Below, piece by piece: positions 1 to 5,664 of a stretch of 6,202 nucleotides of DNA. This stretch comes from an uncultured bacterium. GTDB taxonomy: Bacteria > Actinomycetota > Actinomycetes > S36-B12. Within the stretch, counting starts at the first letter, position 1. The number at the start of each line of letters is the position of its first letter. Below the pieces are notes generated by a model. The model did no database searches. It was not told where the DNA came from and saw nothing but the letters and a program-made list of their open reading frames with translations. The stretch is taken from positions 1 through 6,202 of the forward strand of contig CAITYI010000032.1 of assembly GCA_903896585.1 (NCBI GenBank), written 5' to 3'. Position numbers and translations under genes: made by a program.

Positions 1-375
1 ATTCAGACCAATGAAATTTACGTCGGTGAATTGCGGATCAAGGGCCACCTGCGCGAACTCGGGCAACTCAACTCGACACGGTGCGCACCATGTTGCCCAG
101 GAATTGATCACCGTGGCGCGAGCATCGGTGTAATTGATCACCAGATCGGTGCCATTGAGATCCGTGCCGGATAGCGGTGGGGCTCCAATCCTTTGGGTCA
201 CCGGAATCAGGGTGACGCCGACCGCCGAGTTGGAGTCATCTAAAACCCCTGTGGGCAGCGGAATAACGAGTTCATCTGTTGGCGAGAAAACAGTTGAGGA
301 AGAACAGCCGGTGATGGTGAGGCTGAGGCTGAGCGCACCAATGAATACGCCCCACAGAATCCGGTAACTAGACAT
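1..375 (-). CDS. TlpA/ResA-like thioredoxin-fold lipoprotein, C-terminus cut off by window edge
   Basis: Reading leftward from the ATG at 375-373 gives 125 open codons that run off the left edge, so the C-terminal part is missing. Residues 1-24 form a lipoprotein signal: a short basic start (MSSYR), a hydrophobic stretch, and a lipobox ending ITGC with C24 as the lipidated cysteine. A Ser/Thr/Pro-rich linker follows. A thioredoxin fold then begins, with the active site WATWCAPCR (C97 and C100, CxxC) followed by VELPEF, typical of TlpA/ResA/CcmG-like proteins. These are extracytoplasmic thiol reductases that reduce apocytochrome c or the CuA cysteines of CoxB. Lying directly behind ctaG and opposite a cox operon, this one more likely serves oxidase assembly (inference). 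The CxxC spacing argues against SCO, which has CxxxC. The start overlaps the ctaG stop by 8 nt, implying co-translation. Confidence 0.88.
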   Translation of the reverse strand, partial: MSSYRILWGVFIGALSLSLTITGCSSSTVFSPTDELVIPLPTGVLDDSNSAVGVTLIPVTQRIGAPPLSGTDLNGTDLVINYTDARATVINSWATWCAPCRVELPEFAQVALDPQFTDVNFIGLN

Positions 376-1231
376 GTGTGTCCCGAGCAACCTGTTCGGC
401 TCGTTCTTCACGTTCCATTTTGCGAGTGTGCTTCTCTTGATCTTTCCACCAGTCAAAGGCCGCGAACATCATCATGAAACCATCAATCACCATGGCGGTA
501 GCCCACATGGTTGCACCCGAAAATTTTTGGTCTGTGAGTGCATCGATGCCATAAATCGGGGCCACTTCGACATATGCATCAAAGAGAGTGACCGGCGCAA
601 AATGCACCACCATGCCAAGGACCGTTTCCGGGATCATCATTAATCCAAGGGAGAAAACTCGAATACTTGGATCGGGGCGTTTAGCGATCAGGTCATTCCC
701 CATAAGTGGGTAATAGAAAACCAATGCTGCAATCAAATACAGCGGTCGTTCGATGAACATCATGAAGTCGTGATCCTGGATAGTCAGGTTCATGACGGGG
801 CCAATGTGACTTCCGAGGAGGACGGAGGCAAAGAACACCCAGCCCACCCAGGGTGTTGTGGCAATGGCAACAGGTTTACTGCGAAGAACTCGAACCAGCT
901 TGCGCCGACCTGATCCGGAAAGGTTGAGAAACAGAAGCCACACCGGGTTGGACAACACAATAAATGGACCAACCAGCATCATGACGATCAAGTGCTGGGA
1001 CATGTGTGGCCAAAAGGCGGCATGTGCCCACGCCCCGAATGGACCCAAATAGGCGATCACAAGGAGGAAAAGAGCTAGGGCAAATGAGATGGAGCGCCCA
1101 ATAGGCCACTTCTGCCCGGCTGCATGAACTCGGTACACCCCAACGAAATAGAGCAGGCCCAGAAGGAGCAAATTGGTTGCGGTCCAGACATCAAACTCAA
1201 GCCACCCCAATTGCTGCGGAATAATCTGCAT
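368..1231 (-). CDS. ctaG: Cytochrome c oxidase assembly factor CtaG (caa3_CtaG family)
   Basis: A polytopic membrane protein of 287 aa. Members of the caa3-type CtaG family are needed for assembly of active oxidase, probably by supplying copper to CuB. Hydrophobic segments lie near residues 17-35, 48-66, 77-103, 127-147, 163-178, 192-212 and 239-258, consistent with about seven spans. Family-like histidine motifs are visible: WPHMSQH (H76, H80) at the head of the third span, SHIGPVMN (H142), IPETVLGMVVH (E202, H210). The tail from residue 263 is highly charged (Lys/Arg/Glu-rich) and probably cytoplasmic. I chose the ATG at 1231-1229 because AGGTGA lies 8 nt upstream. An in-frame GTG at 1243-1241 would add four residues (MIEA), but it has no clear ribosome binding site and overlaps that AGGTGA. 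The gene is transcribed away from the cox operon and its stop overlaps the start of the TlpA-like gene. Confidence 0.9.
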   Translation of the reverse strand: MQIIPQQLGWLEFDVWTATNLLLLGLLYFVGVYRVHAAGQKWPIGRSISFALALFLLVIAYLGPFGAWAHAAFWPHMSQHLIVMMLVGPFIVLSNPVWLLFLNLSGSGRRKLVRVLRSKPVAIATTPWVGWVFFASVLLGSHIGPVMNLTIQDHDFMMFIERPLYLIAALVFYYPLMGNDLIAKRPDPSIRVFSLGLMMIPETVLGMVVHFAPVTLFDAYVEVAPIYGIDALTDQKFSGATMWATAMVIDGFMMMFAAFDWWKDQEKHTRKMEREERAEQVARDTHV

Positions 1232-1239
1232 GGCTTCAA

Positions 1240-1245
1240 TCACCT
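1240..1245 (-). promoter_or_regulatory. Ribosome binding site deciding the ctaG start
   Basis: On the - strand this reads AGGTGA, with 8 nt (TTGAAGCC) before the ATG at 1231. It is the only good Shine-Dalgarno match near the two candidate starts, and it supports the ATG over the GTG at 1243. Confidence 0.6.
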
Positions 1246-1305
1246 GCCAGTAGTCCGGACACGGGACAACTCTAAGTCCTCGATCCGATCAGTACTCCCC
1301 GCCAG

Positions 1306-1361
1306 TTTGGTCACAATCAGGCTTCGTCGGTAAATAGTGGGTGAATTTGGTTCCAATCAGG
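1306..1361 (+). repeat. Pair of 16-bp direct repeats, 40 bp apart, likely regulator sites
   Basis: The first copy is TTTGGTCACAATCAGG (1306-1321) and the second is TTTGGTTCCAATCAGG (1346-1361). They match at 14 of 16 positions, and their starts are exactly 40 bp apart, close to four helical turns, so both would face the same side of the DNA. The second copy lies just upstream of the candidate -10 at 1374. This is what a tandem activator or repressor site looks like. The regulator is unknown. Confidence 0.5.
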
Positions 1362-1391
1362 ACTGTAGCGGGCTAGTATTCCACTCAATTG

Positions 1392-1401
1392 TTGTCGACA
1401 A
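1392..1401. promoter_or_regulatory. 10-bp perfect palindrome, possible operator
   Basis: TTGTCGACAA is a perfect inverted repeat, immediately preceded by the 6-bp palindrome CAATTG (1386-1391). It lies 13 nt downstream of the candidate -10 at 1374-1379, around or just past the expected transcription start, where a repressor would act. The palindrome is short and could be chance. Confidence 0.25.
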
Positions 1402-1420
1402 TGTGTGGGTAAGTCCGAAA

Positions 1421-1436
1421 TTTGGTCTGATTGGGG
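1421..1436 (+). repeat. Third, rearranged copy of the intergenic repeat
   Basis: The stretch starts with the same TTTGGT as the two direct repeats and continues with CTGATTGG (1427-1434), the exact reverse complement of CCAATCAG (1353-1360) in the second copy. It ends over the likely ribosome binding site of the first + strand gene. It may be a further binding site for the same regulator; with so short a match this is tentative. Confidence 0.3.
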
Positions 1437-1437
1437 A
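1433..1437 (+). promoter_or_regulatory. Ribosome binding site deciding the start of the cupredoxin gene
   Basis: GGGGA lies 9 nt before the GTG at 1447. It favours that start over an in-frame GTG at 1405, which would add 14 mostly polar residues in front of the hydrophobic N-terminal segment. Confidence 0.5.
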
Positions 1438-1446
1438 ATTGCTGTA

Positions 1447-2154
1447 GTGAAACGTTTCTTGGTGACATTCGCTACCGTCCTTGCGGGGATCGCGGTTGTC
1501 GCAGGGGTTGCAGTATTTAACTCCGCGAGGGAGCAAGGACCGGCCGCGATCGTTGCGGTACCCGATGGCACCATGGTGGACACTCCCAAGGGAAAGCTCC
1601 CGCACGCGACATTGGCCCTGAGCGTGTACCCAAATAGCTCTGCATCGGTCCCGCCTCCCGCAACTCCGTCTGCCTATGAAACCAATTGGCTTTCCGGTCA
1701 GCCGTTCTACGACCCTTCCACCACCATTCAAGTACCGGCAAACTCGGTGATCACCATGACATTCACCCAATACGATTCCGGCGGTCAGATTTATAACCCC
1801 TATTTCGCTCGAGTCCACGGAAGCCTTGACGGCACCATGACGTGGAACGGGAAAACGGTGAAGGGTCTCAAACAAAACGAAGTCGGGCACACTTTCACGG
1901 TTCACCAATACGATGAATCAAGCCAAGAAGCCATGTTCCTCAATGTGCCGCTACCCATGAATAAGGCGAATGCCAAAACAGATAAAGATGGATACCCGGT
2001 TGATCCACAGACCGTGACCATCACTTTTGTCACCGGCGATGCTGGAATGTATGTCTGGAATTGCGAGTTCCCGTGCGGGGATCTGTACCAAGAATTCAGC
2101 GGTCCTATGCAAACACGGGGTTGGATGGCTGGAACGTTTGAGGTGGTTGCGTGA
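1447..2154 (+). CDS. Membrane-anchored cupredoxin (CuA-domain-like) protein with a degenerate copper site
   Basis: The product has 235 aa starting at GTG 1447 (MKRFLVTF). Residues 3-24 are a hydrophobic signal or anchor after a basic start, with no lipobox, so the rest faces outward. From about residue 90 the protein reads as a cupredoxin fold: a beta-rich stretch with VPANSVITMTFTQYD, then VGHTFTVHQ (H148, H153), then AGMYVWNCEFPCG (C206, C210) and GPMQTRGWM (M221, M227). The CxxxC loop aligns with the CuA loop of the next gene's CoxB, but the second CuA histidine position is Y214, and the methionine is shifted to M221 or absent. It could be an oxidase-specific electron carrier, an accessory CuA-like subunit or a copper chaperone. 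Its place as first gene of the operon, overlapping coxB by 4 nt, ties it to the oxidase. I do not recognise a named family; the fold is likely and the role uncertain. Confidence 0.78.
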   Translation: MKRFLVTFATVLAGIAVVAGVAVFNSAREQGPAAIVAVPDGTMVDTPKGKLPHATLALSVYPNSSASVPPPATPSAYETNWLSGQPFYDPSTTIQVPANSVITMTFTQYDSGGQIYNPYFARVHGSLDGTMTWNGKTVKGLKQNEVGHTFTVHQYDESSQEAMFLNVPLPMNKANAKTDKDGYPVDPQTVTITFVTGDAGMYVWNCEFPCGDLYQEFSGPMQTRGWMAGTFEVVA

Positions 2155-3005
2155 CGATCACCCTCATTCCTGACCAACCGGAATCGCCAACTAACCGCCC
2201 ACCATCCATGCATCGGTTGCGCACCTGGTTGCGGCGCCCCTACGCACGTCACATCCTGATTTGGACCGTGGTTATTGGCTTCCTGCTCCTTCCACTGGCT
2301 TGGTTGATGTTGGCGGCCATGAACCAAACTGGTGCTCCTGCATCTGAAATCATGAAAGACATTGAACAAACTGTTTTTGTCTTCACAATAGTTTCTATCC
2401 CCATTACAGCCTTTGTTTTCGCGGTGCTTCTTTACAGTCTGGTTGGCTGGAAGCAGGTCTCCGGAGACGAACCCCCCATGCAGGACAGTCCAGCAATTCG
2501 CACAAATCGAATTGGAGTGATCCTCTGGACCTTTGTCTCCAGCGCATTGGCGTTCTTCTTAGTAGTTTGGGGACTCATTGAGTTGGCGCAAATTACTGCT
2601 AACTCCTACGGCACCATTTCGGCGGATCAACAACCAGGGGACAACAACTCGGTGATTGTTAATGTCACCGGACAGCAGTGGGTGTGGACATTCGCCTACC
2701 CGCAACACGACGGAATCGTCAGCAACGTTTTGTATCTTCCTATTGATAAACCCGTGTACTTCAATGTCACGAGCAAAGACGTCATTCACAGTTTTTGGTT
2801 GGTGGAACTGGGTGTGAAGATCGACGCGAACCCGGGTGCAATCACGCAAACAGGTGTTACTCCGAATAAAGAAGGTGTGTTCAACCTTCGTTGTGCAGAG
2901 CTGTGCGGAATGCACCACGCGTACATGGAAACAGAAATTCGAGTCGTGTCCCAAGAAGTCTTTGATGCTTGGACGCGCGAAATGGGCGGGATGAGGACTT
3001 CATGA
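2151..3005 (+). CDS. coxB: Cytochrome c oxidase subunit II with intact CuA site
   Basis: The product has 284 aa and is the electron entry subunit, taking electrons through a binuclear CuA centre and passing them to heme a in subunit I. The CuA ligands are all present: H213 (VIHSFW), then CAELCGMHHAYM with C248, E250, C252, H256 and M259. GQQWVWTFAYP (174-184) matches the aromatic electron-entry region. Three hydrophobic spans are seen (about 34-57, 73-99 and 121-147), one more than the usual two, after a Pro-rich N-terminus. No CxxCH heme c motif is present. At the family's conserved Glu three residues before WT (bovine E62), this protein has V123, which removes the usual K-pathway entrance. 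GTG 2151 is the chosen start: it sits in a GTGA overlap with the previous stop, and GAGGTGG is 4 nt upstream. Confidence 0.95.
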   Translation: MTITLIPDQPESPTNRPPSMHRLRTWLRRPYARHILIWTVVIGFLLLPLAWLMLAAMNQTGAPASEIMKDIEQTVFVFTIVSIPITAFVFAVLLYSLVGWKQVSGDEPPMQDSPAIRTNRIGVILWTFVSSALAFFLVVWGLIELAQITANSYGTISADQQPGDNNSVIVNVTGQQWVWTFAYPQHDGIVSNVLYLPIDKPVYFNVTSKDVIHSFWLVELGVKIDANPGAITQTGVTPNKEGVFNLRCAELCGMHHAYMETEIRVVSQEVFDAWTREMGGMRTS

Positions 3006-4945
3006 GTGTGATTCACAATGTGGAAGTTCCCCAACCCACACAGCACGGCGCAGCTGGCGGAATCATGCGACGCCTCAATTTTGGCACGGGGCTTGCCGGC
3101 GGAATCGGGCTGGCGGCCATTTTTGGAATAATCACCAGTCAATTTGTGCCCACCGGCGCTTCGAGTGCAGTCACATTCGCCCCCATTGAGGGCGACCTCG
3201 TGTACCTAGCAGTTTTGTTGGGTTGGGTTATTGGGTTCATGGCCGGTATGGGTGCATTTATTGGGCCCATTCGCTGGGTACTCGGTCGGGAAGAGACCCA
3301 CGAAGACGCTGAATACATGGCCGGTAAGGACATGGGCAAATCCCGCTACTGGAAGTACACCACCGATCACAAAGTCGTGGGCATCCAGTACTTCATTGTG
3401 ACCCTGATTGTGTTCGGGTTTGGTGGCACGCTCGCCATGTTGATCCGTACCGAACTCGGCGTCACGTGGAGTGAAGTTTTCTCACCAAGTTTTTATAACG
3501 CGATCATTGGCACGCACGGAATCGCCATGATCATCGCCATGATCATTGTGATCAGCGGTCCAATTGGCAACTTCATTGTTCCGATCATGATCGGCGCACG
3601 TGATATGGCCTTCCCTCGACTCAATGCATTGAGTCTGTGGCTCCTCGTTGCTGCGGTTCCGTGTTTGATCAGCTCACTCTTCCTCGGTGGAATGCGCGAT
3701 GGCTGGTCCGCGTATCAGCCTCTGATTGCCCAAGCTCCCTCCGGTGTGTTGGGTTACCAGATAACGATCATTGTGTTCGCGATTTCTACTGGCGTTGCGA
3801 GCGTTAACCTCATGACCACGATTTTGACCATGCGCTGCAAGGGAATGACCTGGTCACGCACCCCCATTTTGGTCTACGGAATTTTCGCGGCTTCCTTAAT
3901 GGGTCTTTATGCATTCCCGTTCTACCAGTACTCGCAGATCCTGTCCCTCAGTGACCGAATTTTTAATACTTCATTTTTTAATCCGCTCGAAGGCGGAAGT
4001 GTGTGGCTCTACGAAAACCTCTTCTGGTTATTGGGCCATCCCGAGGTGTACGTGATTTTGATTCCCAGCATGGCCATCATGATGGAATTGATCCCAGTCT
4101 TTATGCGCAAACCACTCTTCTCCTACAACTTCGCTATCGCGGGCATTGTGGGCGTGGTGGCACTGAGCGGCTTGGTGTGGGCGCACCACATGTACATGAC
4201 CGGCTGGGCGCCCGCTGCTAACTATCCATTCATGTTGTCCACCGAAATGATTTCCATTCCCGTTGGATTCCTTGTACTTGTTGTGATCGGCACCCTGTGG
4301 CGAGGCACCGCGTGGACTCGCCTACCCCTCATGGCTGTGTACGCCGTTATTTTCAACAAGATGATCGGTGGGGTCACCGGTGTGTATCTGTCCGATGTCC
4401 CTGCGGACCAGTACTTCCATGGAGGCATGTTCGTGGTTGCTCACTTCCACTACATGCTGATGGGTGCAGGCTTCTTCGGTGCCATGGGGGGAATCGCTTT
4501 CTACTTCCCGAAGATGACCGGAAGAATCCTCGACGAACGACTTGGCTCCATTGGCCTGTGGACTACATTCATTGGATTCCAGATCACCTTCGGATCCATG
4601 TTTGTCGCCGGGTTGCAAGGACAGCCACGTCGGGTTCTGCAATTTGACGAACAATTCAATATTTCCAACTGGATCTCCACGATTGGCGCCTACATCATTG
4701 GAATTGGCGTGCTGATCTTCCTCGCAGCCATTATCTTCTCGTGGAAATCAGGGGTGGTCGCCTCTGGGAACCCATGGGGATCCAAGTCATTGGAATGGCA
4801 GACACCAACACCTGTGCCCCTCGACAACTTTGCAGTTCTGCCCGTTGTGACCGAGCGCCCATACGAATATGGAGTGCCGGATCCATTGGATGCCGAACTC
4901 GAACCGGCCCCCGAGGAACAACTCGAAAGTGCAGGCACCCGATGA
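3002..4945 (+). CDS. coxA: Cytochrome c oxidase subunit I, divergent, with N-terminal extension
   Basis: The 647-aa catalytic subunit reduces O2 to water at heme a3-CuB. All cofactor ligands are present: H172 (THG) and H483 for low-spin heme a, H481 for heme a3 (VVAHFHY), and H346, H395 and H396 for CuB (GHPEVY and WAHHMY). The cross-link tyrosine Y350 and heme-propionate arginines R543/R544 are also there. D-pathway positions are kept: N190, D201, N208, E348. K-pathway Thr and Lys are V421 and L424, in SIPVGFLVLVV where the family has PTGIK. The Mg-site Asp after H473 is G474. The family core starts near TTDHKVVG (120), so about 115 residues with two spans (near 31-50 and 66-93) are extra; usual length is about 530-570 aa. 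The end has the family's SLEW...NFAVLP stretch, then an acidic tail. ATG 3002 forms an ATGA overlap with coxB, with GAGGA 4 nt upstream; an in-frame start at 2969 would lie inside coxB. Confidence 0.96.
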   Translation: MSVIHNVEVPQPTQHGAAGGIMRRLNFGTGLAGGIGLAAIFGIITSQFVPTGASSAVTFAPIEGDLVYLAVLLGWVIGFMAGMGAFIGPIRWVLGREETHEDAEYMAGKDMGKSRYWKYTTDHKVVGIQYFIVTLIVFGFGGTLAMLIRTELGVTWSEVFSPSFYNAIIGTHGIAMIIAMIIVISGPIGNFIVPIMIGARDMAFPRLNALSLWLLVAAVPCLISSLFLGGMRDGWSAYQPLIAQAPSGVLGYQITIIVFAISTGVASVNLMTTILTMRCKGMTWSRTPILVYGIFAASLMGLYAFPFYQYSQILSLSDRIFNTSFFNPLEGGSVWLYENLFWLLGHPEVYVILIPSMAIMMELIPVFMRKPLFSYNFAIAGIVGVVALSGLVWAHHMYMTGWAPAANYPFMLSTEMISIPVGFLVLVVIGTLWRGTAWTRLPLMAVYAVIFNKMIGGVTGVYLSDVPADQYFHGGMFVVAHFHYMLMGAGFFGAMGGIAFYFPKMTGRILDERLGSIGLWTTFIGFQITFGSMFVAGLQGQPRRVLQFDEQFNISNWISTIGAYIIGIGVLIFLAAIIFSWKSGVVASGNPWGSKSLEWQTPTPVPLDNFAVLPVVTERPYEYGVPDPLDAELEPAPEEQLESAGTR

Positions 4946-5664
4946 CCACACCAACTACCTCGGCTCCCGGGAGTCCGGTACCACTCTCACCCACAACGGG
5001 TGAGCCCATGTCCACAATCGCTCGGCGCAGTCGGGTAGGTATTTGGCTATTCATTGTCATGAGTGTGTCCGGCACTATCGCCCTGATCATCAGTTACAGC
5101 TACCTGTGGTCACTCAACGTGAATGGCGGTTGGGCGCCCCCGGGAGCCACACTCACCGCCAATGAGACCAATAACACCATTACAAAACTCAAGGGTGATT
5201 TTGCTCCTGAATGGCAATTCTGGGCAATACTTGCGGTCGTGGTGGTCGCCACAGCTTTTATGTGGTGGGGCTACCGCACGGTTCGGCGAACGGGTAACCA
5301 AGGGGCACTCATTGCCGGCTCGACTTTGGCCATGCTGTTCTCCATTGCGGCACTCGTTGCCCAGTGGATCCAGATCAGCACCTTCCCGTTTGGTCCGGCA
5401 AATGGTGCTTATGCGTCAGCGGTGCTTCTGCTGTGTTCCAGCAATATTTTTAATCTCCTGCTGGTGATATTTATTCTCACCGGAATCATGAACCGAGCGC
5501 GCAAGGGCCTGATCTCCGGTGCCGTGTGGTACCAGGCGCAACTTGCAAGCTACTGGATGACGTGGGTGGTCGTAGCTTTCCTCCTGGGAGCGATTGTTAC
5601 CACCTTCATGGTGGAGAGCCCCAACACCGATCCCTCTATCTTTGGTGGATTCAAGCAGCAGTGA
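4942..5664 (+). CDS. coxC: Cytochrome c oxidase subunit III-like protein, five spans
   Basis: The 240-aa product is a membrane protein with five hydrophobic spans (about 33-57, 91-110, 121-146, 155-183 and 203-223). The first span, RVGIWLFIVMS followed by SYSYLW...GGWAPPG, matches the subunit III start (G-M-W-L-F...SE, then a WPP-type loop). The last span has YWMTWVVV where the family has YWHFVDVVW. Subunit III is a core subunit that supports proton uptake and stability of subunit I. Two conserved residues differ: the Glu of the first motif is S41 and the His of YWH is M206. Five spans rather than seven is known in some bacterial subunits III. ATG 4942 makes an ATGA overlap with the coxA stop. 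A second ATG at 5008, with GGGTGA 4 nt upstream, would drop a 22-residue Pro/Thr-rich leader and cannot be excluded. Confidence 0.85.
   Translation: MTTPTTSAPGSPVPLSPTTGEPMSTIARRSRVGIWLFIVMSVSGTIALIISYSYLWSLNVNGGWAPPGATLTANETNNTITKLKGDFAPEWQFWAILAVVVVATAFMWWGYRTVRRTGNQGALIAGSTLAMLFSIAALVAQWIQISTFPFGPANGAYASAVLLLCSSNIFNLLLVIFILTGIMNRARKGLISGAVWYQAQLASYWMTWVVVAFLLGAIVTTFMVESPNTDPSIFGGFKQQ

Larger units (their letters stand above)
1232..1446. promoter_or_regulatory. Divergent promoter region between ctaG and the cox operon
   Basis: This 215-nt non-coding gap is the only place where both outward transcription units can start. It holds the repeats and palindrome listed separately. For the + strand the best -10 candidate is TAGTAT at 1374-1379 (TAnnnT type), about 68 nt before the GTG start. 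The matching -35 position (1351-1356, TTCCAA) is poor and lies inside the second direct repeat, which would suit an activator-dependent promoter. No convincing -35/-10 pair was seen for ctaG. The promoter role rests on position; the exact elements are weak. Confidence 0.5.

Noticed and set aside
134..367. 77-aa open frame on the + strand
   Set aside because: It lies wholly opposite the TlpA-like gene, which has a clear lipobox and CxxC motif; the + strand product has no recognisable feature.
1..375. SCO1/SenC copper chaperone
   Set aside because: The active site is CAPC (CxxC) within WATWCAPCR, which fits TlpA/ResA; SCO proteins have a CxxxC copper site.
1252..1330. Sigma-70-type promoter for ctaG on the - strand
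   Set aside because: TTGTGA and TAGAGT hexamers are present but not at a workable mutual spacing, so I do not call one.
1405..1446. Earlier GTG start for the cupredoxin-like gene
   Set aside because: It would add a polar 14-residue leader before the signal/anchor helix and has no good ribosome binding site, whereas the GTG at 1447 has GGGGA 9 nt upstream.
1357..1908. 183-aa open frame on the - strand
   Set aside because: It is antisense to the cupredoxin-like gene and the control region, with a Cys/Arg/His-rich low-sense composition and no ribosome binding site noticed.
1447..2154. Second true subunit II with a functional CuA centre
   Set aside because: The second His of CuA is replaced by Y214, the CxE acid is not in place and the usual Met position is F217, so a normal binuclear CuA site is unlikely.
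4741..4941. Upstream extension of coxC within coxA
   Set aside because: The frame is open here only by chance; the stretch encodes the CoxA C-terminus (SLEW motif) in the other frame, and the ATGA overlap at 4942 is the natural start.
4731..5090. 119-aa open frame on the - strand across the coxA/coxC junction
   Set aside because: Both overlapped genes have strong family motifs in the + strand frames; this is a shadow frame.
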